Source: Acidimicrobiia bacterium (GTDB lineage Bacteria; Actinomycetota; Acidimicrobiia; Acidimicrobiales; JACDCH01). From it: a stretch of 13,231 nt of DNA. Positions within the stretch are counted from its first letter, which is position 1. Each line of letters opens with the position of its first letter. Positions 12,845 to 13,231 of the stretch are shown here, piece by piece. A program made the translations under genes and the position numbers. The stretch spans positions 1-13,231 of the forward strand of contig JACDCH010000464.1 in assembly GCA_013694495.1 (NCBI GenBank). The letters are read 5' to 3'. The notes beneath the pieces were generated by a model that did not search any database, had not been told where the DNA came from, and saw only the letters and a list, made by a program, of their open reading frames with translations.

Positions 12845-13231
12845 GCTCTGGGGCTCGACCCTGACGACCCGCGAAGTGCGCGGCGTTCCCGTCCGCCTCT
12901 ACTCGCCCCGGCCCGGCTCCCTCGGTCGCGTCGTGGCGGCGGCGAGCTCGGGCCCGGGGGCCGACGCGGTGTTCCTCGTGCAGGGGAGCCGGGCGGTCAG
13001 TCGCCGGGAGCTGGGGCATGCGGCGGCATCGTTCGCGGCGCGGCTCGCCGGCGAAGGCGTCGAGGCGGGGGACCACGTACTGCTCCTCGCCGGCAACTCC
13101 CCGGCCTGGGTCGGGACGTTCTTCGGGATCGTCGCGGCCGGGGCCGTACCGGTCCTCGGGAACGGGTGGTGGACCGAGCACGAGGTGGCCCACGCCCTCG
13201 AGGTCACCGACGCGGTGGTGGCTGCGGTCGA
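12825..13231 (+). CDS. AMP-forming acyl-CoA synthetase (AMP-binding enzyme), N-terminal part
   Basis: This is an open frame of 135 codons running off the window end. The sequence matches the N-terminal portion of ANL-superfamily ligases: SRRELGHAAASFAARLAGEGVEAGDHVLLL, then AGNSPAWVGTFFGIVAAGAVPVLGNGWWTEHEV, the usual G-D-x-V and aaxxAGAVxVxxN pattern. The ATP-binding P-loop and later motifs lie beyond the window, so catalytic competence cannot be judged. It would activate a carboxylic acid to its CoA thioester via an acyl-adenylate. ATG at 12825 overlaps the amidohydrolase gene by 20 nt; ATG at 12834 is in frame and equally possible. The Shine-Dalgarno is weak (GGAG at 12806-12809, far from both), so translational coupling is likely. 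Confidence 0.85.
   Translation, partial: MSSMPAELWGSTLTTREVRGVPVRLYSPRPGSLGRVVAAASSGPGADAVFLVQGSRAVSRRELGHAAASFAARLAGEGVEAGDHVLLLAGNSPAWVGTFFGIVAAGAVPVLGNGWWTEHEVAHALEVTDAVVAAV

Noticed and set aside
1..13231. CRISPR arrays, tRNA or rRNA genes, insertion sequences
   Set aside because: No regular repeats with spacers, no cloverleaf-like or rRNA sequence, and no transposase-like frame or terminal inverted repeats were seen on reading either strand.

Overview
This is a dense, very GC-rich window (strong G/C bias at third codon positions, many GTG starts, almost no intergenic DNA). Together with the kinds of proteins encoded, that suggests a high-GC actinobacterium, possibly of the Acidimicrobiia. 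The taxonomic guess is inference; there is no rRNA or other marker in the window.

Left part (1-7922, plus strand): a branched-chain amino acid type (HAAT/Liv) ABC importer in one tightly coupled operon. The order is a small two-helix membrane protein, a single-chain LivH-LivM permease fusion, the LivG-type ATPase, the LivF-type ATPase and a substrate-binding lipoprotein with a long Gly/Ala/Thr linker. The four junctions each overlap by exactly 4 nt (GTGA or ATGA). A small secreted protein of unknown function follows 19 nt later. It overlaps by 7 nt a molybdopterin (bis-MGD) [4Fe-4S] oxidoreductase, so import and a redox step appear to be co-expressed.

Middle (7948-11513, minus strand): a three-gene operon converging on the first with only a 25-nt gap. 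In transcription order it encodes an AttH/CrtC-like beta-rich protein, a PEP-synthase/rifampin-phosphotransferase-like protein that has the phospho-His swivel domain but no ATP-binding domain, and a crotonase (enoyl-CoA hydratase family) with both catalytic glutamates.

Right part (11562-13231, plus strand): divergent from the middle operon across a 48-nt promoter region are a MarR-family regulator, an amidohydrolase-2 family protein lacking the usual N-terminal HxH, and the N-terminal part of an AMP-forming acyl-CoA synthetase cut by the window end. The shared intergenic region has a short AT-rich palindrome, and the minus-strand gene looks leaderless.

Taken together, the window resembles a catabolic island: uptake of a small carboxylate or amino-acid-like molecule, CoA activation, hydration, and possibly a phosphorylation-primed or Mo-dependent step, under a MarR sensor. 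The substrate cannot be read from the sequence. The best candidate for something undescribed is the divergent MarR cluster with the AttH-like protein, the ATP-domain-less phosphotransferase and the HxH-less amidohydrolase.
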